Shown: positions 17,373 to 24,887 of the stretch, one piece after another | How the letters are laid out: the number at the start of each line of letters is the position of its first letter | How positions within the stretch are numbered: the first letter of the stretch is position 1 | Source of the DNA: NIOZ-UU13 sp964417935 | GTDB lineage: Bacteria; Planctomycetota; Phycisphaerae; Sedimentisphaerales; Anaerobacaceae | NCBI GenBank assembly: GCA_964417935.1 | Contig: CAYQKF010000007.1 | Coordinates: forward strand, 13,856-77,855 | DNA length: 64,000 bases | Reading direction: 5' to 3' | Notes under the pieces: model-generated | What the model saw: only the letters and a program-made list of their open reading frames with translations | What the model was told of the DNA's origin: nothing | Database searches by the model: none | Position numbers and translations under genes: made by a program

Positions 17373-18002
17373 ATGGCTCACGAAGGTCTTTGGGAACAGC
17401 TTGACAAGCTCGACGGCACGAAAACAGCGCAACGGGCAAAGTGCCAATATCTCAGCAACCCGGAGCGTTACATTGTTACCTTTCTGAATGCCGAGTATGT
17501 GGTCAATCTTTCGGACAGGAATATCTTTTCCGCCCCGTCCGGTTCTCCACAGTCCGCAGGATACCTGACGGTGGAACCTGCGGAGTTTCTCGAACAGCTT
17601 TGCATACTTGCATATTTGATAAATGCCCAGGATCTGCCGCTCACCGACAAACTTGTTGGGGCCGAAACCTTACCGGGCGGTCAGTTCTTCTTCAGAGGCC
17701 TGCACAGCCTGCCTACCGAAAAGTTAGAACAAACCTTTGGCAGCCATCCCGAAGTTTTACATCAGATTTCGGCCCAGTTCGACGCCGAACGATGTGAATT
17801 TGGCGACGCCTCAATTCGGTTGTATATATTGCCCCGGCTGCCGCTGACAATAGTGATTTGGCGCCGTTGTGAGGAATTCGATGCCCGGGCATTAATACTA
17901 TTCGACCAAACCGCAGCTTCTCAGTTACCATTGGACGCCTTGTTAGCGGCTGCGAATCTGACCGTAGAGGCCTTGGTAAAAACCGCTACGGAAAATAGTT
18001 AA
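17373..18002 (+). CDS. DUF3786-family protein
   Basis: The 209-residue protein matches the DUF3786 pattern seen near corrinoid and Wood-Ljungdahl genes: an early LNAEYVVNLSDRNI segment, then EFLEQLCILAYLINA, LPGGQFFFRGLHSLP, and late RLPLTIVIWRRCEEF. It is soluble and has no transmembrane helix. The role is unknown. Position, between the MobA fusion and the CooC-type ATPase that opens the CODH cluster, fits the usual setting of the family. An imperfect palindrome and a promoter-like site follow. Confidence 0.7.
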   Translation: MAHEGLWEQLDKLDGTKTAQRAKCQYLSNPERYIVTFLNAEYVVNLSDRNIFSAPSGSPQSAGYLTVEPAEFLEQLCILAYLINAQDLPLTDKLVGAETLPGGQFFFRGLHSLPTEKLEQTFGSHPEVLHQISAQFDAERCEFGDASIRLYILPRLPLTIVIWRRCEEFDARALILFDQTAASQLPLDALLAAANLTVEALVKTATENS

Positions 18003-18011
18003 ATAGTGAAC

Positions 18012-18051
18012 GGTGAGTAATAAGTAGTTAATTAACCACTCACTACTCACC
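18012..18051. repeat. Imperfect GGTGAGTA palindrome
   Basis: GGTGAGTAATAAGTAGTT is followed by a near-complement ending CTACTCACC, giving a hairpin directly downstream of the DUF3786 gene. Related GTGAGTGGTGAGT microrepeats lie at 35361-35380. It may serve as a terminator or be a dispersed repeat. Confidence 0.6.
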
Positions 18052-18085
18052 AACTAACCATTTACAAATATTACCAGCTAAACGC

Positions 18086-18114
18086 TTGACAGTTTCTCAC
18101 AAAGCGGTTAGGTT
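18086..18114 (+). promoter_or_regulatory. Promoter-like site upstream of the CODH/Nuo cluster
   Basis: TTGACA at 18086-18091 and TAGGTT at 18109-18114 lie 17 bases apart, about 85 bases before the CooC-type gene. A short GGCC-stem hairpin (CGGCC/GGCCG, about 18168-18184) lies just before the start. This is the best candidate for initiating the 18.2-24.8 kb operon. Confidence 0.45.
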
Positions 18115-18197
18115 GTCAGCCTATATCGTACTTTGAATCTATTTGTTCAGGTGTAGGGAAGCAAACGGCCGATAAAAAGGCCGCTATTATATCTGTA

Positions 18198-19004
18198 ATG
18201 CAGGGCGTAAAAATAGCAATTGGTGGCAAAGGGGGCGTAGGAAAGACCACAGTTTGTGCAATCTGGGCCCAGCTATTTGCCGAAAGCGGATTTGACGTCC
18301 TGGCAATCGATGCCGACCCAAACACCAACCTTGCTTCAGCTTTCGGCCTAACTCCCAAGCAAAGTCCACAACCACTCATCAGGATGAAAGAATTGATTGC
18401 TGAGCGTACAGGAACCGGCAAAGACTCTGTGGGCGCATATTTCAAGCTCAATCCTAAAGTCAGCGACTTGCCGGAACAATACTGGCTTGAAGTGGGTAAG
18501 TTGAAGCTGCTGGTCTTAGGAGCTATTACCCAGGCCGGCGCCGGCTGCGCCTGTCCGGAAGGCGCGTTCTTAAAGGCACTGCTGACGCATACCATATTAC
18601 AACGTCAGGAACTGGTCCTGGTTGATTTGGCTGCCGGCGTTGAATTTATGGGCAGAGCAAGTGTGCAAGGCATTGATGCCTTTGTAGCAGTTGTTGAGCC
18701 TGGAGGCAGAAGTATCGAAACGGCCAACAATATCGCCAAAATGGCCAAAGAATTAGGCATTGGTTGTGTTGGAACAATTGCTAACAGGATTACCGAGCCG
18801 GCTCAGGCAGAGGTGATAAAATCGCAATTGAAAGATACAGTGCAGTTAGGAACTCTTCGGTACAGCCGGTCTCTCCAGGAAGCCGACCTCAGACGCGCCC
18901 CCGTTTTTGGAGCCGATGCTGAAGTTACCGAGCAGCTCAAACAGGCAAAGAACAAATTGGTAGAGCTTATTTCCGGGTCTTCTTCAAAGGTCAAAAAACA
19001 ATAA
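18198..19004 (+). CDS. cooC: CooC-type nickel-insertion ATPase (first copy)
   Basis: The 268-residue protein belongs to the MinD/CooC ATPases: deviant Walker A GGKGGVGKTT at residues 9-18, then AIDADPNTNLASAFG, and the GAGCACPEG cysteine motif equivalent to the CXC that binds metal at the CooC dimer interface. CooC loads nickel into the C-cluster of CO dehydrogenase using ATP. It stands first in a run that leads to cooS about 6 kb downstream. A second, different CooC-type ATPase lies at 32739, so one may serve CODH and the other acetyl-CoA synthase or the corrinoid protein. Confidence 0.85.
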   Translation: MQGVKIAIGGKGGVGKTTVCAIWAQLFAESGFDVLAIDADPNTNLASAFGLTPKQSPQPLIRMKELIAERTGTGKDSVGAYFKLNPKVSDLPEQYWLEVGKLKLLVLGAITQAGAGCACPEGAFLKALLTHTILQRQELVLVDLAAGVEFMGRASVQGIDAFVAVVEPGGRSIETANNIAKMAKELGIGCVGTIANRITEPAQAEVIKSQLKDTVQLGTLRYSRSLQEADLRRAPVFGADAEVTEQLKQAKNKLVELISGSSSKVKKQ

Positions 19005-19065
19005 TTGACAACGTAAGGAATTTCTATTATATAGATAGTTTTTCATTTTGGTTTTGGAGACGAAG

Positions 19066-19614
19066 ATGGGTAAAGCCATAATGGTAAATATCGAAAAATG
19101 TTTGGCTTGCAAGAGTTGCGAGATAGCATGTGCAGTGGCGCATTCCAAGTCGAGGGTTCTCGAGGAAGCGATAGCGGAGCGGCCTACGCCACAGAGAAGA
19201 GTAACGGTAGAGGCGGCTGGGGAATTTGCAGTGCCACTGCAGTGCAGGCACTGTGAGGATGCGCCGTGTATCTCGGTTTGCCCAACGGCGGCGATACATC
19301 GACCCGAAGCTGATGGGCCTGTATTGATAGAACAAGACAGGTGTATCGGCTGCAAGTTTTGCCTTATGGTTTGTCCGTTTGGAGTTATTGATGTCTCCAC
19401 CGACGGCAAAGTTATGCTCAAGTGTGACCTTTGCATTGAGCGAACCAAAGCGGGTCAGGAACCAGCCTGTGTTGAGGCCTGTCCCACCGGCGCATTGAAA
19501 TTAGTTGACGAAAAGGAATTGGCAGCGCACAAACGCCGGCTCACCGCCTGGGAACTTGCCTTATCAACTCAGCAAAATAATAACAAAGAAAAGCAAAAAG
19601 AGAATACTCAATGA
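19066..19614 (+). CDS. CooF-like ferredoxin with four [4Fe-4S] motifs
   Basis: The frame opens at a TTG (19048), but ATG 19066 after GGAGAC is preferred, giving 182 residues. Four cysteine clusters are visible: CLACKSCEIAC, CRHCEDAPCISVC, CIGCKFCLMVC and CDLCIERTKAG...CVEAC. This is the pattern of CooF/HycB/HydN electron-transfer subunits, which pass electrons between CODH or formate dehydrogenase and a partner enzyme. There is no signal peptide, so it is cytoplasmic. It overlaps the next gene by four bases. With cooS in the same run, a role as the CODH electron carrier is the simplest reading. Confidence 0.85.
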   Translation: MGKAIMVNIEKCLACKSCEIACAVAHSKSRVLEEAIAERPTPQRRVTVEAAGEFAVPLQCRHCEDAPCISVCPTAAIHRPEADGPVLIEQDRCIGCKFCLMVCPFGVIDVSTDGKVMLKCDLCIERTKAGQEPACVEACPTGALKLVDEKELAAHKRRLTAWELALSTQQNNNKEKQKENTQ

Positions 19615-19895
19615 TAACCGTAACCGTATGCGTGGGCAGCTCTTGTCACATCAAGGGTGCCCGGGAGATGATAGCTCGTTTCAACGACTTTCTGACCAAA
19701 GAGGACCTTGGGGACAAGGTCGAGTTAAAAGGCTCATTCTGCATGGATCGATGTGGCGAGGGTATTAATTGGAAGATTGACGATGAGATTTTCAGCAGCT
19801 CCAGCGTGGAAGATGGGGCCGAAATGTTCCGAAAAAAAGTTTTGGGGCTTCTCAAGGAAGAAACACCTGAGCAGCCTGCTAAGGACCCAGGTTAG
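19611..19895 (+). CDS. Thioredoxin-like [2Fe-2S] ferredoxin
   Basis: The 94-residue protein has the NuoE-like C-terminal fold alone: Cys7 and Cys12 in CVGSSC, and Cys44 and Cys48 in CMDRC, binding one [2Fe-2S] cluster. Such small proteins occur in operons of electron-bifurcating hydrogenases and NADH-linked complexes, next to PAS and SpoIIE genes as here. It overlaps the CooF-like gene by ATGA. The charged tail after residue 80 is unstructured. Confidence 0.82.
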   Translation: MITVTVCVGSSCHIKGAREMIARFNDFLTKEDLGDKVELKGSFCMDRCGEGINWKIDDEIFSSSSVEDGAEMFRKKVLGLLKEETPEQPAKDPG

Positions 19896-19908
19896 AGGAG
19901 AATTTACT

Positions 19909-20421
19909 GTGGAACTTCCCGAAAGCCAAGTAGTCGCGCACACCAGTGCCATATTACAGCACACACCCAACGGGGTTCTTCTGGTGGACAGAGAGACGCA
20001 CATCCGTTTCGTAAATCCGGCCTTTCTGACTATGTTCCGATGTGGCGATGATGAGCTTTTGGGCCAACTGGCCAAGAAATTCGTCCATTCTGACTGCTTC
20101 GAACGTGCCATCGCCGCGGGCGGATCGCTCATGGTCAAAGAGAGCATTCCTGAGCATGAGGTTAGCTACCGCGTGGGCATTTTTCCTATCGAGGGCAAAG
20201 ACCTCTACTGCGGCATCTTCATCGACATCTCGGAGGAGGAAAAAGCCAGAAAGGACTTCCTTGATTTGAGGGCGCAGACACTGAAACGAGCACAGGAAGT
20301 AATCTCACGGCAAATGCAAACAGCACAGGAAATAGCAAGACTTCTGGGTGAGACAACAGCAGAGACCAAGGTGCTTCTAATGAAACTTATGTCCCTATAT
20401 GAGGAAGAAAGTCAGCAATGA
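19909..20421 (+). CDS. PAS-domain protein
   Basis: A longer frame begins at 19753 inside the previous gene, but GTG 19909, eight bases after GAGGAG, is the sensible start (170 residues). A PAS domain covers about residues 10-110 (HTPNGVLLVDRETHIRFVNP, IFIDISEEEKA), and the rest is a long helix rich in Gln and Arg. No kinase domain follows. The same order (small [2Fe-2S] protein, PAS protein, SpoIIE phosphatase, NuoE, NuoF) is known from [FeFe]-hydrogenase operons in anaerobes; the PAS protein is probably the sensor partner of the phosphatase. It overlaps the next start by four bases. Confidence 0.8.
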   Translation: MELPESQVVAHTSAILQHTPNGVLLVDRETHIRFVNPAFLTMFRCGDDELLGQLAKKFVHSDCFERAIAAGGSLMVKESIPEHEVSYRVGIFPIEGKDLYCGIFIDISEEEKARKDFLDLRAQTLKRAQEVISRQMQTAQEIARLLGETTAETKVLLMKLMSLYEEESQQ

Positions 20422-21572
20422 GGTTATTTTACGAGTGGGGTACAAAACAACTTCAGAAACACGGCGAAGAACTCTGCGGGGATAATGTAGCTGTTGCTCG
20501 TCATGCCGATTACGTTACGCTTGCCCTTTCTGACGGTCTCGGAAGCGGGGTCAAGGCCAACATTCTGTCTATCCTGACTACGCGAATCGTTATGCATCTG
20601 ATGGAGAATGAGCTGTCCCTGAACGAAGTGGTGGAGACATTGGGTAAGACACTGCCTGTATGTGACGTCCGAAAGCTCGCTTACAGTACCTTTGCCATCG
20701 GGCAATTTTTCCGCGACGGGCGCGCGCGGGTAGTGGAGTTCGACACGCCCCCGTTCATTCTGTTGCGAGGGCGAAAATCCGTCCCCGTGCCCTACGAGGA
20801 GCGCCAAATTGAGAGTAAGACTATTCACGAATCAGAATTACAACTAAAAAGGGGAGATTGGATTGTCTTTGTCTCCGACGGTGTGGTAAACGCCGGCATA
20901 GGAGGACTCTATCCTCTCGGATGGGGTTTGGATCAGATCGCGAGCTTCCTTCAGGAACACTGTCACCCGGACCTTTCCGCGCAGGAGCTCGCCAATAAGC
21001 TTGCCCAGGCCGTCTGGGACCTGTACTGCAGCAAGCCCGGGGACGATGTGAGCGTGGTCGTTATAAAGGCTCGACAAAAGCTTGTGGCTACTGTGTTGAC
21101 GGGCCCGCCTGCGGACAAGAGCGCCGATGAAGCAATCGTCACCAGGTTCAGACAATGTCCCGGATTTCTGGCGGTTTGCGGGGGAACCACGGCAAAAATT
21201 GTCGCCCGTTATCTGGGAGGCAAGCCATTGGAAGTCGATCTGGCTACGGCAAAACCCGATGTCCCTCCATTGGCTAAAGTGGAAGGTGTTGATCTGACGA
21301 CTGAGGGGATTTTGACCCTTACTAAGACTAATGACCTGCTGCAATCGGGTTCCGATAAAGAGACGGTAAAATTCGATACGGACGGGTCCTCGGCATTGGT
21401 CCGTTTGTGCCTGGATGTTGACCACATCCACTTCATGGTGGGCCTGAGCGTGAACCCGGCCCATCAAAATCCGGACCTGCCCCGACAACTGGGCATGAAG
21501 CTGGCTGTAGTGCGGGAGATTGCCGAGGAACTCCGGAAAAGAGGCAAGGAAGTAACTATCGAGACTATTTAG
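20418..21572 (+). CDS. SpoIIE-type (PP2C-like) serine phosphatase
   Basis: The 384-residue protein starts with a PPM/SpoIIE phosphatase domain (about 1-220). Its metal-binding Asp motifs are SDGLGSG near residue 38 and SDGVVNAG near residue 153. The second half (about 225-384) is a separate alpha/beta region without an obvious name and ends KRGKEVTIETI. Such phosphatases act on anti-sigma-antagonist-like or other phosphoserine targets. Here no anti-sigma partner is adjacent; the setting inside a redox operon suggests regulation of the complex or its expression. It is coupled to the PAS gene by ATGA overlap. Confidence 0.82.
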   Translation: MRLFYEWGTKQLQKHGEELCGDNVAVARHADYVTLALSDGLGSGVKANILSILTTRIVMHLMENELSLNEVVETLGKTLPVCDVRKLAYSTFAIGQFFRDGRARVVEFDTPPFILLRGRKSVPVPYEERQIESKTIHESELQLKRGDWIVFVSDGVVNAGIGGLYPLGWGLDQIASFLQEHCHPDLSAQELANKLAQAVWDLYCSKPGDDVSVVVIKARQKLVATVLTGPPADKSADEAIVTRFRQCPGFLAVCGGTTAKIVARYLGGKPLEVDLATAKPDVPPLAKVEGVDLTTEGILTLTKTNDLLQSGSDKETVKFDTDGSSALVRLCLDVDHIHFMVGLSVNPAHQNPDLPRQLGMKLAVVREIAEELRKRGKEVTIETI

Positions 21573-21593
21573 CCACTGTAGGAAACAGTAAAC

Positions 21594-22088
21594 ATGCCCA
21601 AAGATAGGGAGCTTATAGAACAGATAGTCGAACGTTATGACGGAGACACCGGGATGCTCATACCCATGATGCAGGACTTGCAGTCCGAATGTGGCTACCT
21701 GCCGGCAGAGCACCTACGATACTTGGCAGGGCGGCTTAAAGTGCCGATGAGCCGCCTCTATGCTGTGGCGACATTCTATTCATCGTTCCACCTTGCGCCG
21801 AAGGGGGCACACGAGGTAACGCTATGTATGGGCACGGTATGTTACCTTAAGGGCGCGCCCAAAATCTCTGAGACTATCTGCCGGGAATTCCATGTTGAGC
21901 CGGGCGGTACGACCCGCGACGGCCTATTCACCTTACAAGCCGTGAATTGCGTGGGCGCTTGCGCAGTAGCGCCGGTAATGCTTGTGGACGGAAAATATTA
22001 TGATAGTGTTACTCCTGCATCGGCCCTCGAGATTCTATACGAACTTACCACAGATAAGGCAACTGCTGAAAAGGAGGCTGAAATATGA
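21594..22088 (+). CDS. nuoE: NuoE-like [2Fe-2S] subunit of an NAD(P)-linked oxidoreductase
   Basis: The 164-residue protein is a full NuoE/HydC/HoxE-type subunit: a helical N-terminal half with FYSSFHLAPKG, then the thioredoxin-like half with Cys78, Cys83, Cys119 and Cys123 binding a [2Fe-2S] cluster. It normally pairs with the NuoF-like flavoprotein encoded next, with which it overlaps by ATGA. In NADH dehydrogenases, NAD-reducing hydrogenases and bifurcating enzymes this pair handles NAD(P)H. The name nuoE is by homology; there is no complex I operon here. Confidence 0.88.
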   Translation: MPKDRELIEQIVERYDGDTGMLIPMMQDLQSECGYLPAEHLRYLAGRLKVPMSRLYAVATFYSSFHLAPKGAHEVTLCMGTVCYLKGAPKISETICREFHVEPGGTTRDGLFTLQAVNCVGACAVAPVMLVDGKYYDSVTPASALEILYELTTDKATAEKEAEI

Positions 22089-23953
22089 CAGGGCTTGGCA
22101 ACACGCGACTCAGCAGCTTTGCCGATCTGGAACATATCCGGGAAGAGCTGCTCAGCCGACGCGCTCCCTCCACAAAGTCCGTGCATGTCTGTACTGGCCC
22201 GGGCTGTGCCGCGAAGGGGTCGCCGAAGTTGTACGAGCTTTTCTGTGCGGCTGTGAAGCAGGCCGGGGCGGATGTTGAAGTCCAGGCCAAAGCCGTTGGC
22301 TGCCATGGTCTATGCGAGTGCGGACCGATCGTTCTCGTCCAGCCCGGTAACATTTTCTACCAGAGGGTGGAGGAGCCCGACATCGCTGAGATATTTCGTG
22401 AAACAGTGCTGGGTGGGCGAGTGGTCGAACGCCTTCTTTACGAGAACCCCGCTACAGGCGAAAAGGCAGATACTGTGGATAAGATTCCCTTCTACAAGGC
22501 CCAGAAGCGAATTGCTCTGGCCTACAATGGCCTGATTGACCCCACGAAAATCACCGACTATATCGCGGAAGGAGGATACAGCGCTCTTGCGAAGGTAATA
22601 TCCTCGATGACGCCCGAAGATGTGATCTCGGAAGTAGAAGTGGCGGGACTTAGGGGACGTGGCGGCGGGGGCTTCCCAACCGCACGCAAGTGGCGCTCCT
22701 GCCGAGAGGCAGACGGCTCACCAAAATATGTCATCTGCAATGGTGACGAGGGGGACCCCGGCGCTTTCATGGACCGTGCAATTATGGAGGGAAATCCTCA
22801 CTCCGTCATCGAGGGCATGCTCATAGGAGCGTATGCCATTGGGTCTGAGCAGGGGTATATCTACGTACGGAACGAATACCCTCTTTCGGTGGAACGCCTA
22901 AACGAGGCAATTGAACAAGCAAAGGATCTCGGTCTGCTCGGCAAGAACATCCTGGGCAGTTCGTTTTCCTTCGATATTAGGATCAACCGCGGTGGCGGGG
23001 CCTTTGTCTGCGGCGAGTCCACGGCGCTGATGGCCTCGCTGGAAGGCCGACCGGGCGAACCCAGGGCAAAGTATATCCATACTGTGGAAAGCGGTTTTCG
23101 GGGCAGACCCAGCAACCTTAATAACGTAGAAACATGGGCCAATGTGCCACAGATTATAAACCGGGGTGGGAAATGGTTCGACGGCATCGGAACAGAAAAG
23201 TCCAAAGGAACCAAGGTATTCAGCCTGGTTGGAAACGTGGTAAATACCGGACTGGTCGAGGTCCCCATGGGCATCACACTGAGGCGTATCATCGACGAAA
23301 TCGGCGGGGGGATACCGGACGGCAAGCGCTTCAAGGCAGTTCAGACCGGAGGCCCATCCGGTGGATGCATACCTACCGAACACCTCGACGCCCGTGTGGA
23401 CTTCGACGAGCTCACCAAGCTGGGTTCGATGATGGGCTCCGGCGGCATGATTGTTATGGACGAGGACACGTGTATGGTGAAGGTCGCGAAGTATTTCACT
23501 GACTTTCTCCAGAAAGAATCCTGCGGCAAATGCACCCCTTGCCGGGAGGGCCTGTCCCAGATGCTGTACATTCTTGACCGCATAACCGATGGAGAAGGAC
23601 AGGTCGGCGACATAGAGAGACTTGAGGACTTGGCAGAGATATTAGAGGGAACGGCTCTGTGTGCCCTTGGGAAAACTGCTGCAAATCCCGTTATCTCCAC
23701 CATACGCTATTTCCGCGACGAATACGATGCACACATTTTAGACCGCCGCTGCCCGGCAAAAGAGTGTCGCGGCCTGTTCCGGTATGAGATCGACCCCGAG
23801 GCCTGTAAAGCCTGTGGCATCTGTCTGAAGAACTGCCCGGCGGATGCTATCACCGGTGACAAAAAAGTCCCGCATGTAATTGACCAGGAGAAATGTACGC
23901 TCTGCGGAACGTGTTGGGAAAAATGTCCCTTCACCGCTGTATTAAAGGTATAA
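22085..23953 (+). CDS. nuoF: NuoF-like NAD(P)H-binding flavoprotein with extra ferredoxin domains
   Basis: The 622-residue protein has the long HydB/HndC layout. Residues 30-115 form an N-terminal thioredoxin-like [2Fe-2S] domain (CTGPGCAAKG, GCHGLCECG). Residues 130-560 form the NuoF core, with the FMN/NADH glycine-rich loop GRGGGGFPTARKW and the [4Fe-4S] motif SCGKCTPCREG. Residues 565-620 hold two [4Fe-4S] ferredoxin motifs (CKACGICLKNCP, CTLCGTCWEKCP). It is the subunit that exchanges electrons with NAD(P)H, and in bifurcating complexes the site of bifurcation. No hydrogenase catalytic subunit follows; the next subunits are HoxU-like and then CODH. Confidence 0.9.
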   Translation: MTGLGNTRLSSFADLEHIREELLSRRAPSTKSVHVCTGPGCAAKGSPKLYELFCAAVKQAGADVEVQAKAVGCHGLCECGPIVLVQPGNIFYQRVEEPDIAEIFRETVLGGRVVERLLYENPATGEKADTVDKIPFYKAQKRIALAYNGLIDPTKITDYIAEGGYSALAKVISSMTPEDVISEVEVAGLRGRGGGGFPTARKWRSCREADGSPKYVICNGDEGDPGAFMDRAIMEGNPHSVIEGMLIGAYAIGSEQGYIYVRNEYPLSVERLNEAIEQAKDLGLLGKNILGSSFSFDIRINRGGGAFVCGESTALMASLEGRPGEPRAKYIHTVESGFRGRPSNLNNVETWANVPQIINRGGKWFDGIGTEKSKGTKVFSLVGNVVNTGLVEVPMGITLRRIIDEIGGGIPDGKRFKAVQTGGPSGGCIPTEHLDARVDFDELTKLGSMMGSGGMIVMDEDTCMVKVAKYFTDFLQKESCGKCTPCREGLSQMLYILDRITDGEGQVGDIERLEDLAEILEGTALCALGKTAANPVISTIRYFRDEYDAHILDRRCPAKECRGLFRYEIDPEACKACGICLKNCPADAITGDKKVPHVIDQEKCTLCGTCWEKCPFTAVLKV

Positions 23954-23967
23954 GGAAAGGTAAGCCA

Positions 23968-24759
23968 GTGCCTACAGTAACCATAGATGGACGTAAGGTC
24001 AGGGTTAAAAAGGATGCCACGGTTCTCGACGCTGCAAAAAAGGCCGGGATATGGATTCCGACCCTTTGCTATCACCCGGCTGTTTCATGCGATGCATCGT
24101 GCCGGCTCTGCATGGTGGAGCTTGACCGCGGCGACTGGAGGCAGCTAATCACCTCCTGCAATTACCCGGTGCGGCGCGACATTGTCGTTTATGTTTCCAG
24201 CGAAAGGGCTCAGCGGGCCCGTCGCGGGGTTATGGAGCTATTGCTTGCCAGAGCACCGGAAAGCCAGGAGCTCAGGGCATTAGCCGAACGTATGGGTGTG
24301 AAAGAAACGCGCTACCCCAACGTCACGGAGAGTCAACGAAATTGCATCTTGTGCGGCCTGTGTGTTCGCGTATGTGAGGAAGTAATCGGACAATCGGCTA
24401 TCGCGTTTGCCGGGCGCGGCGCGGACCGTACCGTGGCGGTGCCCTTCCGGCAGCCTTCTGATGATTGTATCGGCTGCGGAGCATGCGCTGCCGTTTGCCC
24501 GGTGGGAACCATCAAAGTCAGGGTTCACCAAGACCAGCAGGAGGTAGAGATATCACCGTTCAAATCGCGGGCGAAGTTACTTGTCTGCGAGAAGTGTGGA
24601 GCGCCAATTATTAGCGCGCGGGTTAGTGAGCAAGTCCTGGGCAAAATCGAAAATATGAGTTCCGAAGAATTCCGGCAGCGCGTACGCCTATGTCCTAAAT
24701 GCAGAAAACTGCAGACTGCCGGACACCTCGAAGCTGCTATGGTTTACAAAAAGGAGTGA
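23968..24759 (+). CDS. NuoG-N/HoxU-like iron-sulfur subunit with C-terminal CxxC...CxxC domain
   Basis: GTG 23968 after GGAAAGG is chosen over the frame start inside nuoF, giving 263 residues. The N-terminal [2Fe-2S] domain has Cys34, Cys45, Cys48 and Cys64. Two [4Fe-4S] motifs follow: CILCGLCVRVCEE and CIGCGACAAVCPVG. This matches HoxU or the N-terminal part of HydA/NuoG without any H-cluster. After residue 200 there is an additional domain with two widely spaced CxxC pairs (Cys207/210 and Cys242/245), possibly a zinc ribbon or rubredoxin-like site. With NuoE and NuoF it would make a diaphorase module. CooS is the next gene, 128 bases on. Confidence 0.85.
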   Translation: MPTVTIDGRKVRVKKDATVLDAAKKAGIWIPTLCYHPAVSCDASCRLCMVELDRGDWRQLITSCNYPVRRDIVVYVSSERAQRARRGVMELLLARAPESQELRALAERMGVKETRYPNVTESQRNCILCGLCVRVCEEVIGQSAIAFAGRGADRTVAVPFRQPSDDCIGCGACAAVCPVGTIKVRVHQDQQEVEISPFKSRAKLLVCEKCGAPIISARVSEQVLGKIENMSSEEFRQRVRLCPKCRKLQTAGHLEAAMVYKKE

Positions 24760-24807
24760 GTGTGCCGTAAACCGAGATGTGGATAACGACAAAGTCAGCA
24801 GTTGTGC

Positions 24808-24836
24808 TTGAAATATCAGATGAAATATTGTATTTT
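24808..24836 (+). promoter_or_regulatory. Weak promoter-like site upstream of cooS
   Basis: TTGAAA at 24808-24813 and TATTTT at 24831-24836 lie 17 bases apart, in an AT-rich stretch of the 128-base gap before cooS. It could give CODH an additional promoter independent of the upstream redox genes. Confidence 0.35.
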
Positions 24837-24887
24837 GGCAAATTCTAATAAAATTTTTGCGATTAACTGATTACTGAGGGATTGTTT

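Noticed and set aside
19753..19908. Longer form of the PAS protein overlapping the [2Fe-2S] gene
   Set aside because: The extra 52 residues are an out-of-frame reading of the ferredoxin gene; GTG 19909 has GAGGAG upstream.
23893..23967. Upstream start for the HoxU-like gene inside nuoF
   Set aside because: The conserved ferredoxin domain starts at GTG 23968, which has a good ribosome-binding site.
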